Positions 42,841 through 55,700 of a stretch of 64,000 nt of DNA are shown here, piece by piece (position 1 is the stretch's first letter; every line of letters starts with the position of its first letter). The notes beneath the pieces are model-generated. The model was given only the letters and a program-made list of their open reading frames with translations. It had not been told where the DNA came from and searched no databases. This DNA is from Spinacia oleracea. Its lineage: Eukaryota > Streptophyta > Magnoliopsida > Caryophyllales > Amaranthaceae. The position numbers and the translations under genes are program-made. The stretch spans positions 121,974,715 through 122,038,714 of the forward strand of contig NC_079490.1 in the NCBI RefSeq assembly GCF_020520425.1. Reading direction: 5' to 3'.

Positions 42841-43943
42841 CTAAAAGTAGAGAGGCACATACCTCAATGAGCTGTGGCAGAGCACACAAAAAATAGAGGT
42901 CATCCTCCAATCACGACCGTCCTGAACTCTCACAACCCTGCTCATGTGGCTGATGAAGTTTGCATAAGCTGGCTCGCCCCAGCAGCACGAATCCATCACC
43001 AAAAGATCCCGCACTAACGGGATCATCTAGGGGTCAACCTTCTTAGAATAGTTTGACAAGATAGTCAAACTCAGAAATGGCAAATAGAATATGCGGGAAT
43101 ATACCTCCGCATCAGCATCAGGGTCACGACCCTCCTCTAAGACTGTAACCAACAAGGAGTAAGGCATCCCATTCCCCATGAACCTCTTCACCTTAGCTGT
43201 CAGATCAACACCTATGCAATCCATAACCACCTTATCCGTAGGCAACTCGGTCTCCGGAAGAGGAAGATCGAAGTACCAGTGAAAGAAATACCAATGAGGG
43301 AATTATAATCCTCAGGAGTGATAGTCATGTCACCCCAAGGAAATTGGAGAGTGTTGGGGGTATCCCACCACCACACAAGAATCGAGCCTAGAAACCTCCT
43401 GGACGCATTAGGGCACACCACCTCTCTAATAATAAGCACGGTCTGATAAATGGGACAAGCCTGCACTACCTCTAGCTTCCACAGATCTAGCGCATCAAGA
43501 CAAGCCGCAAACACGGACCCACCGTAAGGCCCGAAAGCAGTGTCTGAACTAGCCACACTGGCCCAAAAATCGGACACCACATGATGTCCCAGATCGTGGT
43601 GCAAGTCCTCCCCGTCAAATTCAAGCGGGCCCAACCAAGAAGGCTCATCCTCAGGATCCCGCTCCCTCCTTCCAGTAGTTCGCTCCCGCGAAGTAGAAGG
43701 GCCCAAATTAGAAGGGCGCAAAGTAGAAGGACGCAAAGTGGAGGGACTAACAATAGATTCCCGCGATGCATGCGCGACTCGGCCAGTGCTCTCACGTCTC
43801 AAAGGACACATAGTATGCACCCGGGGCTCCACCACGTAGTCCGAGGCATCCTCCTCCTCAAAAGTGGTCGTATATCCATCCGACATGCTAATTTCACAAA
43901 ACGCAAAAACTATTTCTATATTCCTTAACCCAACAATTAGCAC
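42841..43943 (-). pseudogene. PMD-like pseudogene, antisense in a Tat element
   Basis: The first frame (43943-43212) has an Arg/Ser-rich N-terminus, then the PMD core: FGPYGGSVFAACLDALDLWK, RRFLGSILVWWWDTPNTLQF and PWGDMTITPEDYNSLIGISF (the WG(D/E)MTxTxxD signature). A frameshift near 43270 leads to LPLPETELPTDKVV and to the frame at 43245-43027. An in-frame TAG at 43027 is followed by MIPLVRDLLVMDSCCWGEPA (family: Leu-rich, WGxAALAxLY) to 42841. PMD proteins occur in host silencing-associated genes (MAIN/MAIL) and in transposons. Here the polypurine tract and 3' LTR at 45593-47155 place it inside a plus-strand Tat element, antisense. Confidence 0.75.
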
Positions 43944-45592
43944 ATGCTATTTCTAAATTCCAAGTATCCAAATTCATAACAAGTTTTCCTTACTTGGTGG
44001 AGTCACACAATTTTGTTCCCTACGTATGAACATGCTGCTAATTAAGTTCGAAATTTGTAGCAAGCCCGTACATGACAAAATTGATTAAAACAACCCCTAA
44101 TAAACCATGTTAACTGCAAGCAACAAGCCAAGAACACTTAGATTGCATCCCAACATCAATTCGTAAGCACACTTGGGGGCTAATTTTGAGCAACCTCAAA
44201 ATTTCCCAAAATCAACATAATTGCAAAAATTAACAATCTAGAATGCTTATATATGTTACAAACATCACATATAAGCAATCATTTGAAAGAAATTGGGCGA
44301 AAATAAAATTAAAAAAACCCCCAAATTAATTTGAGCATACATTTCTAAACGAATTTTACTCAAAATTAAGCCAAAATGCAAGTAAAATCCAAAATTACTT
44401 TCATATTTTTGATCTAGGGTGAGTTAGGAACAAACTTGGTGAAGAAATTGGCAAAATCCGAGCAAAAACGGGTAGTATGTGTTGAGAGAAAACAAGAAAA
44501 TCACGAGAGAAGCAGCGAAACAAGGGAGAAGAAAAAAATCTGGAACCCGTATATAACAAAAACTAGCGCTGGGTAATTTAAGCGTATTCCAGGTTTGCGC
44601 TAGCAATTTTTGGTGCTACATTTACAAGCGCTTGATTTTCCTAGCGCACGAAGATTTTGCAGGCAGAAATTGTCGGGCCACCTCGCCTTTCGTACACCGC
44701 AAATAACCGTCAGGTTTTACTAAATTTCTTTCCCGCGGAAAAAGCAACAGTTTTTCAAATTATTTTTGAAAATTAATAATTTATTTACCTAATCCATTTA
44801 CAGACGACGGCATTCCGGGAAAAATCGTGACCCGTTCAGGTAACGACTTGAAAAAATGATTTTCTTGTTAATTTTTTTATTCTTTATTTTCAAAAATAAT
44901 TATTAATTTTAAAAGTTCTAAGTTACATTTCCATTTACTGAAATAAGTTTAAACTCAGTTTTCTGAAATAAAAGTTTATCAGTTTTACTCCGATTCCCGT
45001 TTCCATTTCCAGTTTCCATTTCCGTTTTTGTTTCCGCCTCATTCCCGAACCCCTTTCAAGGTTTATTAGTTCCTCATTAATAAAAACTTCATTACTCTAA
45101 ACTTCGAATTCCGAACTCCGAATCCTTTTCGAGGTTTATTCATTCCTCCTTAATAAAAATGTCATTACTCCGAACTTCGAACTCTGAATTTCGAACTCCA
45201 AGCTCTGAACTCTTACCCTTTTTTCGAGGTATATTCATTCCTCGTTAATAAAATGTCTTTACTCCGTTTTCGTTCCTATTTTGAGGTTTGTGCATTCCTC
45301 TTTAAAAATGTCACAAGCGTTATCCAAGATTTGATCAAATTCCTGATTCGAAATTCTCCATTCACCCTCTGAACATCTTCAATGACTCTGTGAGAAGTAT
45401 AAGTTCTGGTTAAAAAAATTCCCAATGACTCTTGAGGGAAATTGTTGACATTCCTAGTGATAACCCTTAAGTCACATGCTATCACTCGGGGGCTCGTGAG
45501 ACCCTCTTCCAAATTTGGTCCATTCCAGACTGAATTTCCGAACGCACTTCGTCTACCAATACTTTGATCATCGTCTTAATGCGACTCAATTA
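43944..45592 (+). other. Tat 3' internal region, no gene
   Basis: AT-rich DNA without supported coding sequence. It holds AGCGC-rich short palindromes near 44560-44640 and a four-unit repeat at 45050-45310. The final part (45420-45600) has the ATCACTCGGGGGCTCGTGAG type of sequence common before Tat polypurine tracts. Confidence 0.5.
45050..45310. repeat. Degenerate tandem repeat, about 90-bp period, up to four units
   Basis: Units share GAGGTTTATTCATTCCTC, TTAATAAAA and ATTACTCCGAACTTCGAA. Confidence 0.8.
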
Positions 45593-45607
45593 AAGTGGAG
45601 GGCTAAT
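45593..45607 (+). other. Polypurine tract of the plus-strand Tat element
   Basis: AAGTGGAGGGCTAAT lies directly before the LTR start TGTAGGCACC. Confidence 0.75.
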
Positions 45608-47155
45608 TGTAGGCACCTGCATTTGTCCCCTGGACTGAAGCGGTGAGTTTAATGATGAAACCAAACACTACTTTTCAACACTTTCCTAAGTACACAAGGA
45701 AGGACTTGTGACTTACTAACTTAATCCCGAAACCTATATTTCCATTTTTATATTCCCATTTACAGTAACTGATATGCTTAACAGCTACCAGATATAGTAA
45801 TCGTATAAGATAGTTATTCAAAGTGATTACATTGCACTTCAATTGATCCTTGAAAAAGATAAGAGTTTCACCCCAAGCGATATCACTAAGAGATAAAACT
45901 GTGAAAGAGATAATAGTCCGGAATAAACCCGGAGAATCTGGAAAAACCCGCATACAGGTTTTACCAGCGCTAGGATTTTCTAGCCCATAGCATACACGCA
46001 CCGCTAATTTCTAGCACCCAGACACCAGCGCTATTAATTACTGGCGCTACAGTTTGGTTCTCAGCCAATCACGACACGAATAAACTTTTCGAATGGGTTG
46101 TCGTTGACTCCGCAAACACCAGGTCTGGCGCTGCCTGGCAAGCGCTGGTTATTTCCAACACTAACTATGCTAGCGCTGGAAATATCTGGCGTTGCCATTT
46201 GAGTTTCATAAAAACTCAATCTCTGCAAAAGTCTATCTTAATTCGACCGATTACACTATAAATACAGCCCTCTAGAATCCGGAAATCAATACTAAATATC
46301 AGCCAAATACCCTCTTAAGCTTGAGTATTGACCGAAGCTTTAAACTCGTCTTGTATCTTTGATCATTCTGCCGTATTAACTCTTGTTAACCAAAAACTGT
46401 GTCTGTCTAAATAGTCAAAATCGTCCCAATTACTGCCGAAAATATAGTCAAATCATAAGCCTAAACGGAAAAATCTAAGGGGAAACTCTGGAGAAATTGT
46501 ACAATGAACTGAGAACAGTTAATCAGTTACGGTAAGTTCGAAGCAGAAAAGGAAATCCAGTAAAGACAGGTGGTTAGTGTTCTTGAGAACCGTAGTATAG
46601 CCTAAGCTATACTGCATCTAACTTGAAATTATATTTTACTGCTTTCGTCACCATATAAATCTGTTCATATAAATTTGTTGTACCGAGCACGCCTAATAAG
46701 ATAATCTCTAGAAAGTTAAGCTCCTTAAATTAAGCTAAATTATTATTTTGACGTTGTTAGTTATTACCTGTGCATTAAAATCGACTCATTAGTAATGTAG
46801 TCTAACGTATGTCCCTTTCATCGTCGCATTGAACTAGTAATGATCGCCGCGTGAGCTAATGTTGCGAAATCCCCGTATTAGTAAACGTCCCCCGAACTCT
46901 CAATCTCTACTCCGCCGGATGTACGTTGAGCGATCTCCACTTCAGGGATCACAAGGGAACCTAAGGCCGTTGTGGTCAAATACTTTCGCATGGGTTTCGG
47001 CTTTACTTGCGAATCACAAGAACCGAGTTTTGTCAATTTTCCTCAATGTCGTTGAAAACAAAATGGAGATTATATATTTAATTTGGAAAGTCTAGTAAAA
47101 AGAGGTTAATGCCCACAGTTAGTCCCGTTTTACTTAATATGATTGCCACATTCTA
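45608..47155 (+). repeat. 3' LTR of the plus-strand Tat element, right end truncated
   Basis: It starts TGTAGGCACCTGCATTTGTC. It shares GTTTAATGATGAAACCAAAC, CACGCCTAATAAGATAATC and the ACGTCCCCCGAACTCTC..GTACGTTGAGCGATC block with the two solo LTRs. Homology to 38929-40524 stops at GATTGCCACAT (about 47155), so the usual CCCCCTCACA end is missing. It contains an AGCGCTGG cluster (45965-46195) and a TATA box (ACTATAAATAC, 46255-46265). Confidence 0.8.
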
Positions 47156-47322
47156 ACCTTAAGTTTAAACAATAAAGCTTTTACCACTAAGTTGTTACAT
47201 GTTTCATGTTATTACAAGTAAATGTGAATGTTAATAATATAGTAAACCGGAGCATTGGTCGGGCCTAAAAATTAGTTATATATTAAAAGTTGTTTCAACA
47301 AACGTCTACATGTCACGTGGCG
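47156..47322. other. Short AT-rich interval between Tat LTR and element C
   Basis: No gene. It contains GGAGCATTGGTCGGGCCTAA, similar to the sequence at 34519-34556. Confidence 0.45.
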
Positions 47323-49426
47323 TGATGAGCGACATTTATGTCGCTCTTAGGTTAGGATTTTAGTTCATTTTATTAGCATTTTATTATTATTTTTGCTTAG
47401 TTTTATCGTTTTTAGTTCGTTTATCGCATTTTTGCATTAATCGTAACATTTTTTCGTCGTGCGCATGTTTTAGTCGTTTTTTCTCTAAACGTGCCTTTTG
47501 TGCGTATTCTCATTGCGTAAGGGTCGTTTCGAGTATTAACGTGTTAAATAATGTGTCATTATGCTTTTCGACGAATTATATGCTTTACGATTTGTAAAAA
47601 TGTTAAATGAATTAATAATACGATTTTTGATTTTTAATAACGTGCTTTGCGATTTGCTAATTTTCTCTACGATACTTTGCAAATGTGCAGCGAGCCTTAT
47701 GTGTGTGTGCTACCCATCAGCCTTGCAGGCCATAAGTTGCTGCATACGAACAACAACAACAAGCCACAACAACAGCAGCTCCAGTGCACACGAATAGCTG
47801 TTGTACACGAACACAAACAACAGCCTTGTACACGCTTTGCAGCAGTCCTTAGGCTGTTGTACACGACCCTTTGAAGTATCTTGACAGCAACACTCGAGCA
47901 TCACAAGAACAACAGCTATGCACGAGCAGAATAGCAGTTGTGCACGAGTAGACTAGCAGCTATGCCATGGCAGAACAGCGCAGGCAGCCACAGCAGAACA
48001 GCCACAGCAGCGCGCAACAGAACTGGCAGCTACAGCTCTGTGCGGTCGAGCAGCCAGGCTGTGCGGTCGCAATGGCCTGCTGTGCGGTCGTGGTATAGAA
48101 CTCGGGCGCACAGATGGGCAGAATGTTTACATTATCTACTGATTTTTGTTGTGCGACCGAACAAGAAGTTGTGCGACCAAACAAGAAGTTGTGCGACCAA
48201 ACAAGAAGTTGTGCGACTGAACATACCCTCTATTCGATCGCACAGCTGCGCTGGTTTGCTATTATGAAAGAGAATTTGCATCTTTGTTTCGGGGGGGTTT
48301 TTTACGTAGTTAGTTAGTTTCATTTTTGTAGATTTTAAAATTAGAATTCTAGACAGAGAATTAGGTTAGGGCTTAGATTAGAGGTTAGGATTAGGATTCT
48401 TAGCTTAAAATTGTTCAATTCTTAGTTGATTCAACAACTAAATTTCAGATTTCTTTTCTCTTTCATTTGAGGTTTGTTCTTCAATTTTTCTCTTCAATTT
48501 TGATGCAATTTCAACAATTCAAGGTATAATTCTTACTTTTCTCTTTAATTTGTTCTTTCATTCTTTTAATGCTTCATTAATTTCCTTTAAGCTTTGATTT
48601 CATTGTTATTAGTTTCATATTTTGAATGTTGATGATTTTTCCCCAAATTTTGGTATTTTAATTTTCTGAATTTTGTTGATTCAATTAGTTTCATTGTTGT
48701 AATTAGTTTCATGATTAGGATTAGTTTTAGTTTAATCTTGATATTAATCATGCTTATTGAGTAGTCATAGTCTAGAGATTTGGGATGAAACTAGGGATTG
48801 AATTGGGGGGAAATTGAAGGATGATTCATGATTATTGATGTGATTAAATTCTGATTTGATGCTAGGAATTCCATGATTAGTGAATTAGTAATTTCAAATG
48901 CTAGTTCAACTAAGTTAGATTGGAGTGTTTCATTTTGATTTGGCAAGACATTGTGAATCTCTATGATGCATGTGAAGAGTTGGTTTCAATTGCGAGTTGT
49001 CTAGTTTTAGGATCATGCGAGAGCTTTTCCTAGACTAGAGGACTTAGCACGCTCTATCCGAGAGGTGGCGAGCGTGCCAATAATTTCTTTTCCCCTATGT
49101 GTCAATTCATTGCATCGTAATTGTGTGATTAGCCTTTGTCCTTCCCCAAATTCAAGTTCCATAGCCAATTCACGAAATCTGTAGAATTTATTTACTTGTT
49201 CATATTTCATACTTTTAGTTTGATTTCAATAGATTAATTCACACACAAATTCATTTTCCATTCGAATTAGCTTTTGAACGCATTAGATTGAAAAGTCAAA
49301 CATATTCATTCTCTTGGGACGATCCATATGCTTGCCGCTATAGTCAATATAGCCGGTTAGTTAGGAGTTTATAAATTTTGTTTGATAAAGGTGTGTTTCA
49401 TTCAATGACGGAAAATACCTCTATCA
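47323..49426 (+). repeat. 5' LTR of element C
   Basis: TGATGAGCGACATTTATG ... ATACCTCTATCA, 2104 bp, closely matching 56884-58956. It contains ACAACAACAAGC-rich and TGTGCGGTCG-rich stretches and a 20-bp minisatellite GACCAAACAAGAAGTTGTGC with about four units (48150-48220). A TATTGACTATAGCGG block lies near the 3' end. Confidence 0.95.
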
Positions 49427-49429
49427 AAA

Positions 49430-49447
49430 TGGCGTCGTTGCCGGGGA
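49430..49447 (+). other. Primer-binding site of element C (tRNA-Asp type)
   Basis: TGGCGTCGTTGCCGGGGA, 3 nt after the LTR. One change from the Athila consensus complementary to tRNA-Asp. Confidence 0.9.
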
Positions 49448-49535
49448 ATGGCATCATTGTTTGATTTTTTTCTCTAGTTCACTAGTCTAGTTCATTTTTC
49501 TTTTTCTTTTAGTTTTCAAATAAAATCAAAAAAAA

Positions 49536-50466
49536 ATGTCAAGAGTGTTCTCAATTTCTCAATTTGTTCATGAACCATTTTTAATGTATTCTAATAGAGT
49601 ACATGCGGAGCTTGAATATCGTCGCACCCATGGAACTCTTAATGGTTTAAAGGGATGGGACGCTTGTAAGGCCATATATTATGGAGTGAATAGGAAAACA
49701 TGTGAGATTCTTCAATCCAATTGTAATGGATTCGAGAGATGCCATGTCTTTCTTTTCGTGGTTTGTTAGAGTTCAATATTTTGATTCTCTTGCTTATTCT
49801 CATAATTGTTCGCATCCTTGCATGAATGTCAATGATCTCCCTCATGTTTCTAATGTTAATTCTCATGAGCTTGATGACAACCATTCTCCCCATGTTGATT
49901 TTCAAAACTCCTTGCATTGTGAATTTTCAAAATCTTGTCTGTGTCGCAATTATATTGAAGATGATGATTATGATTCATATTATGCTAAGGATGATAATCG
50001 ATCTAGTGAAGGGAATGTTGTTGAAAAGGGAGAGGTATTGAACTTAGAGGTTGTTCCTCTTTCTCCCACCTCCCCTCCCTTGAGCGAAAGTGACTCTCAC
50101 CCCATTGATGATTGCCCATTGGATTTTGAGAACGATTTGGTTCATTTGGGATGTGATAGTTCTATTGAGGATGTAATTGAGTGTGAAGCACCGAATTTGG
50201 TGGTTTTTGATGATTCCGAGAATTGTAATGAAGTTGTTGGTGTGAATTTGATTGAAGGTTCTTTTGTTGATATTTCTTGTTCTCTTTGTGATGTGAGAGT
50301 GAAGTTGCTTGTGAAACTTTTGTTCCCACTCCCTTCCCTCATCCCCCTTTCCGCCTCAAGAAACTCGAAATTTATCCTTCCTTTCCCATCTCACTTCCTT
50401 CTTTTCTCCGAGCCCCACCTCCTGGGGATTCTCCCCCCTCCATTCATCCCCATATGCCATATTTGA
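49536..50466 (+). pseudogene. Gag-like fragment and acidic orphan ORF (element C)
   Basis: The first frame (49536-49769) starts MSRVFSISQFVHEPFLMYSN and carries HGTLNGLKGWDACKAIYYGV. It aligns with the start of the element B ORF and resembles part of the retrotransposon gag domain. A frameshift near 49735 leads to the frame 49702-50466: FFSWFVRVQYF, many Asp/Asn/Ser/His residues (DDDYDSYYAKDD, PPLSESDSHPIDDCPLDF), then HLGCDSSIEDVIECEAPNL and SFVDISCSLCDVR. The matching acidic motifs in element B show that this was a single coding unit in the ancestor. No known domain in the acidic part. Confidence 0.62.
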
Positions 50467-52754
50467 ACAATATTGAGGAAATTGGTTCCCTTGCCACCCA
50501 AAAAGAGTTCGTTGAGGATCGTGAGCCTTCTCTTTTCCCTTTTTCTCTTTCTTCTTTTGATTCTTCTTCTTATTTTCTTATTTTTCCTTTAGATTCTTCT
50601 TACTCTTGGCACCCCACCCCCCAAAGGCATAGAGTTGCATTTTACTTTGTGCATGCTTCTCATTTGACTCTTGCCTACTTGTTATTCTTGGATATGTTTG
50701 CCATTGCATATGACAAACTATTGCGATAGTTGTCGGGGTATTTACTAGAGGTAAAGGGCGTCAAGTTAATGACGTAAAAAGAGCGCTTCTCGGGTAGCAA
50801 CCCGTGGGTTTTGGCCATTTGGCCCATGTATACTAATTTTTCTTGATTTTTGAAGTTTTTGTGCCTCAAGCTTTCTTAATGTGGAAATCTTTGCATTCAC
50901 CTTTGCCTTGTCCGGCTATTCTTATTGATGAGTTCATTCGTTATTACGGTTCTTTGCGGGACTTGCTCCCACGTCATCACCGGTAATATCCTTCTAACTC
51001 ACATGCATTCTTTAGGATCGGGCATTATTCATGTGGGGCATTGTTTGGATGGGTAGTTGTGCCCTCCTATTTTCGTTTTAGGCCTTGAGGACATGGCCTA
51101 ATTCAAGCTTGTGGGGAGATTTTATTGTTTGGATTGCTACTTTGATCTCCATGTGATGGATTGCTTGATTTTGTGAATATTTTGGATTTTGTGCATATTT
51201 CTTGATTAGTTTCATTGATTTTCTTTATTTTCTTTTTCTTTTTACTTCCTTTTCCTTTCCTTATTTTTTGTTCATTTCTTTTCTTTCTTTTTCCCTTTTC
51301 GATCTTTATCAAGGAAAGTTTTTCTAGCTTTTAGGCATTATTCTTGATTCAGGCATAATAAAAATGGAACTTAAAGGCTAGAATGCTTTTATTCCTAAGT
51401 GGTAGATGTGTGCACGGTTTTCAATGTCTTGGTTCGAGTCTAGGATTTAGGTGTTAAGAAAGTCGGTTAGAACTTTGGGTAGCACGAGTCTTGAACCCTT
51501 GGTTTGTGGTAAGACGGAGTCGATCTCTCTAGTGACTTGAAACCGGAGAGGGTAGTATTTGCTCCCATTTGTGAGGATCATGTTCATATTATCCCAAACA
51601 CATGTATACATATATTGGGTGGCATGGATCCTTGGCATTGACTTTCTTATATCCCGAATTTGACTTCTTCCTTCCCGAGATCGCGACCGAACTACTTTAG
51701 GGGACGATAGAGGCATTTGTTTCGGTGACCATTTTTCTTTTTAGATTAGGACATTTTTATTTTTATTTTTCATTGATATTTTTGTTTGCATTTTCCCCCC
51801 TAGATAGCCATTTGAGCCTTGCCCCTTCATTTATTATAAGCTCATTACAAGCCTAATAGCCTTTGTTTTTTTTCACCCTTAGAAGTAATAGTGAAGCTTT
51901 ATGCAATTGTGCTTGATGGTTTTGAATGATTATGCAATAATGAGGAATGATAGTAGTTGGTTTGAATGGAAAATTTTGGAAAATATGTTGTATATAGAAG
52001 CAAAAGCAAAAAGAGAAAGGAAAGTTTTGAAAAAGCCAAAAATAGAGAAAAACAAGGCAATGAGAAAAGTTTCGCTTGAAACGCGAAAAAAAAAATCAAA
52101 TCAAGAAAAGTTCAAAAAGAGTTTTAGTTTAGTTTTGTTGTTGAATAAGCTTGGGGGTACCCCAAATAAGTGGTACGAGTTTGTTGTGGTTCGATTTGCT
52201 TGAGTAAGTTCATGTTGAGCTTCATCTTAGGATTGAGCACCAATTTCCAAATTTGTTCCACACCCTTACCCCTAGCCTATACGTTACACCATAAAAGCCC
52301 TCTTGACCCTTTTGAGTTGAGTTATTGTCGGTGGAGGGAGGATTTGGTCAAATTTATGGAATGGGATTGTCATGCTAAGATGTCAAGTAACCTTCTCTCC
52401 TTTCTTGCAATTCTTGTCTTTTCCTGCGCCTTCGCGGCGCCACGAGAATATCTTTGAGGGTGGATGGGATCTAGAGAGTTGACGCGGTAAGATCGGTTGA
52501 AGGGGAATAGATAAGTGCAAATCCTTAGTTCTCTTTGCTATACACTTGAATCCTTCACTCGACTTAGGACATTGGTTAGCGTGCATTCATTTATTGGTTA
52601 GTAATATTAGCATTCTGTTGTGCTCGTTCCATAATAAAGGCCCTTTTCTTGAATTTTGTAGTTTTATTTTACTTTCTTTTCTATTCTTTTCCTTTCTTTT
52701 CTTTTCCTTTCTTTTTCTTTTCTTCCCTTTTTCTTGGTTTGTTTTCCTTTTAGG
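50467..52754 (+). other. Element C internal non-coding region
   Basis: No gene supported. It is T/C-rich and A-rich by turns. The motif GAGGACATGGCCTAATTCAA then GCTTGTGGGGAG at 51086-51117 resembles an internal polypurine tract and recurs in element B (23285-23325, minus). The region between 50760 and 51440 parallels element B. The open frames here are low-complexity shadows. Confidence 0.6.
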
Positions 52755-55700
52755 CACTAGTAGAAAAACATTTATTTGAGGCGTCACTTTTATATTCATT
52801 TGCTGCGTTTTTGGCGTAGCCGCAAATGGAGGGGCCGCAAATCAATGGGTATTCATTTGCGGCGTATGATAACGCTGCTAATAAATGATTTATTTGCGGC
52901 GTTTTTTGTTTAAACGCCTCAAATCAATCATCTTTTTTCCACATTATTGTGTGGAAAACGCCTAAAATCAATGATTTTTTTGGGCTATTTAAACAAAAAA
53001 CGCCTCAAATTAACAAAAAAAATTAAAATAAATAAATTAAATGCAATACTAGCTATACCACGATCAACAAAGCTAGCATACCACAATATAACTTCCATTA
53101 ACACCATGCCACTATCATATACTACAAGCCATTGCCACCAATGCTATAACTAAATCTAATACATATTCTAATTGTTTTGAAAACAGAAAGAATATTACAA
53201 CTACAATAAACCTAATTTATGTACGTACAACAAAAAAGAAATGGCAATTTCATCTCCTTGTTTTGTTGCAATCATATATTCACTTAGAATTTACACAACA
53301 CAAATACTCTATGTTGTTCTTCAGCTTCATACGGTATTTGGATAGAAGTTATAGCGGGAGGCCGCAGTATCAGAAGCTAGCCTTACATTTGTATTCCCAT
53401 AAGACTCATTATTTTGACCTTGTTTTTCTTAGAGTGCATTATCATCTATCTGAATGGTATGATTTCTGCGATGACGAGATTTACCAACTGCTCTTGCTCT
53501 CTGCAAATCTGCAATACCATTGTCTTATTAACTAAAAATAAAAGATGTCATACTCCAGCTTGACAACACTTAAGAGAACAAATCAAAAAAATGGAACGAG
53601 CTTCAGAATCCTTGAGAAGAAAACAACATTGTTACTTGTTGAGGTTCTTTTCTAAGAGAAGTGAATGAGACTTTAATAAGACCATGCACATAAGGAACAA
53701 TCACCAACATTATATGACACAAAGTTCCAAACGAGACTTGATCGAACACAAGCAAACTGCATACTATATGAGTTTTATTAACAAGATTATCAGAGAAGAA
53801 ACTTTGCCCCTTTCCTACAGGAAAGGAGGAAAGATTAATTTAAAAGAGGAAACTATTACATTACAAACACAAGAGGTTTTGAATCAAACGAATAAGACAT
53901 GGAGAATCTTATGTGCAATTTTTATGAGACAAGACCAGTTGCGGATGTTGTATATTAAGACACATACACCCTAGTTGAATTAATCCAAAAGTCATTACCT
54001 ATTATTCACATGGGCTATGTAGAGCCATACATGCATCTAGTAACAGTAGAGGCACTTATTGCTGTTAGAAGCAAGCATATAAATAAACCAAAGACATCAC
54101 TCATCCAAATAATTTAACATATTTACATCCAATATCTCATCATATCTTATAGTAAATTCTCTAGTTAGAATAAAAACAACAAGATAGAAGCTGGAAAAAT
54201 GAAGGGATTGGTGGTTTAGATTATTTTACCACACTGTAGTTGAAAAGAGTTGCAGATGTTGAGCTACCTCTCAATGATTTACCGATTCTGTTTAGTCGGT
54301 CTTGTAGACTCCTGATTCGTGCATTAAGCACCGTAGCTCAAAACATGGTGTAGTACACCCTGTGTTAAGAGATATATCACCAATATTACTATTACATAGG
54401 ACTCTACTACTCTAATGCATAAAAAAGCTGGGAAATGCTGAAAGAACTAGACATAAAACTTTATTTCTAACCATTTTTGTACAACAACAAGAGTAATTAA
54501 ATGAGTTAACATAATTAGTGCATCAATGAAAATAAGCAGCAAAATTAAACAACAAAAACAAAGGAACAAAAAACCTAGTTTCCCAAGAGATTAAGAATCA
54601 GAAACTAAGGGCACAAAAAAGAGAGTCCATAAGGGACACTCTGGTTAGCAAAATTGAGATTTTTTTTCAATCCATTTAATCAAACTAAAGAGCATAATCC
54701 ACTCAAAAGTTTCTATTATTGAAGATCCACTAACTAAAAAATAAAGGGTTAAAATTACCAATCACAAACGCATGTCAACTGACACAATAACTTAACCTAA
54801 CTCAAACTAGATCTAGCAAAACTGACTTCAATCACAAATATCAGGAATCTAAGTGGTATTAGCGTGAAGAGCCTTCTGCACGTCTAGCCTATTGTAGGAC
54901 CTCTCAACACACATTTTGGTACATGGATCATACCAAAATAACTTTCTGAATATCCGACAGGCCAGAAAAAAGGGCATCAGCATCCAGACATCAGACATAT
55001 ATTGATCTAATTAATACTCCGTAATACAAGAGACTAATACTCAAGCATACATGATGAGGCAAATTCATGCTCCTACGTGTTGAACAAGCAGCAAAACCGT
55101 CAGAATTATTACAAGGTGGTGCATAAATGTTGTATTGGTCAATATTGTCGAACTATTTATCCATGGCATAAGAATATAATGTTTCAAATTTCAACTCAGT
55201 ATCATCAATTACACATATACCAATGAATCAAAATTCTTATTAAACTAACAACCCTATCAAACATCAAACCATATTTAATAAAAAAAAACATTTATGCCGC
55301 AGTCATTGGCACAGGTAATGAACAAATTAGAAGTTTTCATCATTCCAACTACACAAAGTAGTTATGCAGTACTTGTTTTGGATTTCAATACAATTTTGGC
55401 AGTATATTGTATATTAACACAGAGACAATTTATAATGGACATCAAAGATGCGTTCAATTTGAAAATTCACCTTCTGAATTGTCTTTTTAGCACTTCAGGT
55501 TGCAATAGTCTCCCTGATTTCTGCACTCATTTCAAACCAAACCCAAAAAATTAAATAACCAATTAAACAATTGAAGAAAAAATTAGATTTTTAGCAAGTG
55601 AAAAGACTTCATACCGGATTAAACTCAAGTTTCTTCTCAAATTTGCTCGGCTTTCTACGAAAATTCTGACCTAGACATCAATTTCGCAGAATAAATTATC

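Noticed and set aside
47561..48323. Gln/Thr/Ser-rich proteins repeated at 57122-57833
   Set aside because: They lie in both LTRs of element C and reflect its minisatellites.
52587..52799. Lys-rich frame next to the CACTA end
   Set aside because: Low-complexity T/C-rich tract read on the minus strand.
53263..53974. Two plus-strand frames inside the CACTA element as transposase pieces
   Set aside because: No CACTA transposase motif (TNP2-type) could be seen, so no coding call was made.
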